A stretch of DNA of 64,000 nucleotides from positions 62,001 through 126,000 of the forward strand of contig JAHDOV010000006.1 in NCBI GenBank assembly GCA_018434685.1, read 5' to 3'. Position 1 is the first letter of the stretch. Every line of letters begins with the position of its first letter. The DNA comes from Deltaproteobacteria bacterium. GTDB lineage: Bacteria; Desulfobacterota; Desulfomonilia; UBA1062. Position numbers and translations under genes: made by a program. This document shows, in pieces, positions 62,692-64,000 of the stretch. Under the pieces are notes generated by a model. It did no database searches, was not told the DNA's origin, and saw only the letters and a program-made list of their open reading frames with translations.

Positions 62692-63093
62692 TTACAGTGC
62701 CACCTGTTTGTGCTTTTCGGTTATTTCGCCCGGCTGCCCTGTCTCCTGTTGCGGCATAAGGCAGTTGCCCTCGAAGACCACCCCCTCGTCGACAATGAGG
62801 CGTGGGGTGGAGATATCTCCGTAGAGTCTGCCGTTGCCCCTGATCTCGATGGCGCTGGCTGCACACAGGTTGCCGTGCATCTCTCCCCGTATGATGATGG
62901 TATCTGCTTCAACCTGGGCACGAACGACTGCCCCGTCACCGATGACGAGCAGGCCCCCGGTGCAGACCTCGCCGGAGAAAAAACCGTCTATTCGCACGGT
63001 ACCTTCGAAGAACATCTTGCCGTCAAACGAGGTTCCCTTTCCCAGGAGCCCCACGATATCTTTTGCCGTTGATTTGCCTTTGCCGGTGAACAT
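62692..63093 (-). CDS. Bactofilin family cytoskeletal protein
   Basis: From ATG 63093 the 133-residue product begins 'MFTGKGKSTAKDIVGLLGKG' and contains the right-handed beta-helix repeats of bactofilins: 'GKMFFEGTVRIDGFFSGEVC', 'GDGAVVRAQVEADTIIIRGE', 'NLCAASAIEIRGNGRLYGDI'. Bactofilins polymerise without nucleotide into filaments that place cell-wall enzymes and polar structures. AGGAGGATAAGG precedes the ATG. The M23-type peptidase at 40921-42258 is not adjacent. Confidence 0.9.
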   Translation of the reverse strand: MFTGKGKSTAKDIVGLLGKGTSFDGKMFFEGTVRIDGFFSGEVCTGGLLVIGDGAVVRAQVEADTIIIRGEMHGNLCAASAIEIRGNGRLYGDISTPRLIVDEGVVFEGNCLMPQQETGQPGEITEKHKQVAL

Positions 63094-63540
63094 CCTTATC
63101 CTCCTGCATGAAGCACACGTTCCGTGCGATCGTGGCAGCCCATAGCGCAGTTTCGTTCCTTGATCTGCCAAACATGGGCTCGTTCACACTGGTGCACTTG
63201 TCTGTCCTGCTTTTTCGTTTATTATGCGCGGCGGAAACACAGATAAACGGAGACCGCCACAAAAAAGATGAAAGAGATGAAATGAGGTACATCATTAAAG
63301 ATATATTGAATGTCCTGAACTATCTCCATGCGGTTTTGAAAGCAATATTCAAGCCAGGTATTAACTATAGGATATTATGGGCAAAATAGAATTTAATTGT
63401 TTCAGGAGAACAAAATATTTGTAATCCCGGTTACCTTTTTGTACTGCCGGGCCGGCATGGATTGCTGCGCCGGCCCGGGCCTGAGGCAAAAATATTATGT
63501 GGACTTCAAGGCGGTTCAAGGTGTTCGGGCCTGAGAACCG
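63094..63540. other. Intergenic gap with GC-rich hairpin
   Basis: A perfect 10-bp stem CCGGGCCGGC (63447-63456) / GCCGGCCCGG (63469-63478) encloses 12 bases. No T-run follows on either strand in the expected position, so it is not a classical terminator of the M24 peptidase gene. The rest is AT-rich sequence, probably a promoter region for bactofilin, with a 35-codon frame at 63282 that I do not support. Confidence 0.45.
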
Positions 63541-64000
63541 TTATCCGTCGAGAACGGTCAATTCCAGGGGGGTGGAGGTCAGCATTTCGCCTCCTGAAGC
63601 CGTTACCCTCACCGGACATTCGAGCCGCATTCCACCGACGCCCGGTACATTCATGACGAGCGCGGCAATCTCGACGACATTTTCTTCCAGGACGACATCG
63701 CGGAACTCATCGTTGTCAAGGATCGGCGGGTACCATTCATGGCCGATGACCCCGATCCCGTGGCCGAAGGCAGGAAGCGTGTACTGGGCGTATCCCGAGG
63801 CGGTTACGACCTCGTTCACGGTTTTCCAGACATCGCCGATCCTGACACCGGCCTTGAGGGAGGAGATCAGCGTCTCGGATGTCTTCAGGTACGCATCCGC
63901 CAGTTTCAACTGCTCGGCAGACGGCTCTCCCAGTATGTAATTGTGTGACAGGTCCGAGTAGTAGTGTTTATAGGTCGGGTGCATATCCACCAGGAGGCTT
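63541..64000 (-). CDS. M24 family Xaa-Pro peptidase (C-terminal part, cut by window end)
   Basis: About 150 residues of the C-terminal end are visible, and the frame continues past the window edge without a start. Landmarks of the pita-bread M24 metallopeptidase fold are 'FGHGIGVIGHEWYPP' (metal His) and 'ENVVEIAALVMNVPGVGGMR' with metal Glu residues. The likely role is peptide bond cleavage at the amino side of proline (prolidase/aminopeptidase P) or a creatinase-like relative. 'LVDMHPTYKHYYSDLS' at the edge belongs to the first metal Asp region. Confidence 0.85.
   Translation of the reverse strand, partial: SLLVDMHPTYKHYYSDLSHNYILGEPSAEQLKLADAYLKTSETLISSLKAGVRIGDVWKTVNEVVTASGYAQYTLPAFGHGIGVIGHEWYPPILDNDEFRDVVLEENVVEIAALVMNVPGVGGMRLECPVRVTASGGEMLTSTPLELTVLDG

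Noticed and set aside
63282-63389. 35-codon plus-strand open frame in the bactofilin upstream gap
   Set aside because: Weak ribosome site, AT-rich composition and no further support.

Overview
The window is a bacterial chromosomal segment with moderately high GC, short intergenic gaps and strong AGGAGG-type ribosome sites. A System II cytochrome c maturation pair (ResB plus CcsA), DUF3015/DUF4105 and DUF3795 genes, a candidate UGA-decoding CC/Se-type selenoprotein, a secreted nickel superoxide dismutase, many PAS sensor kinases and a sigma-54 two-component system suggest a deltaproteobacterium in the broad sense (Desulfobacterota). That assignment is inferred from gene content only. No rRNA, convincing tRNA, transposase, integrase or CRISPR array was seen.

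Layout. 1-2.4 kb: two blocks of intergenic palindromic repeats around a ComEA-like secreted protein and a HIT protein. 2.6-10.8 kb: Tat-exported amidohydrolase, Cache sensor kinase, pyridoxamine kinase and a large SBP-PAS-kinase-receiver hybrid. 10.8-11.5 kb: a third repeat block. 11.5-18.7 kb: CARDB protein, radical SAM enzyme, zinc-ribbon protein, small membrane proteins, MscS channel and DHH phosphoesterase. 18.7-22.9 kb: Fbp-type ABC importer (binding protein, fused permease, ATPase) preceded by direct repeats. 23.1-26.9 kb: envelope operon DUF3015, DUF4105, lipoprotein hydrolase, secreted protein. 27.0-28.0 kb: tandem paralogues of a Cys-rich family I cannot name. 28.2-36.1 kb: DnaJ-domain protein, Fic protein, PAS kinase, RecQ and a HerA-like ATPase. 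36.3-43.8 kb: small genes including DUF3795, a flavin-type oxidoreductase, the selenoprotein candidate, NiSOD, an M23 peptidase and MarC. 43.9-50.6 kb: bifunctional proline catabolic enzyme, OmpA-like lipoprotein, AEC transporter and HAD hydrolase. 50.6-54.5 kb: a ZraPSR-like metal or envelope stress module with a consensus sigma-54 promoter. 54.6-58.2 kb: ccsA/resB and a DUF401 permease. 58.3-62.7 kb: purM-purN-DUF523-FAD protein-two pseudopilins, packed as one operon. 62.7-64 kb: bactofilin and the C-terminal part of an M24 peptidase cut by the window edge.

The most distinctive signals are the in-frame UGA at 39496-39498, inside an open frame with a strong ribosome site and a continuing family-like sequence; the neighbouring NiSOD, whose nickel-binding N-terminus would be made directly by signal peptidase; the tandem Cys-rich paralogues; the ZraPSR-like module with promoter and inverted-repeat operator candidate; the GCACA-N4-TTACAC direct repeats ahead of the ABC importer; and the composite repeat blocks.
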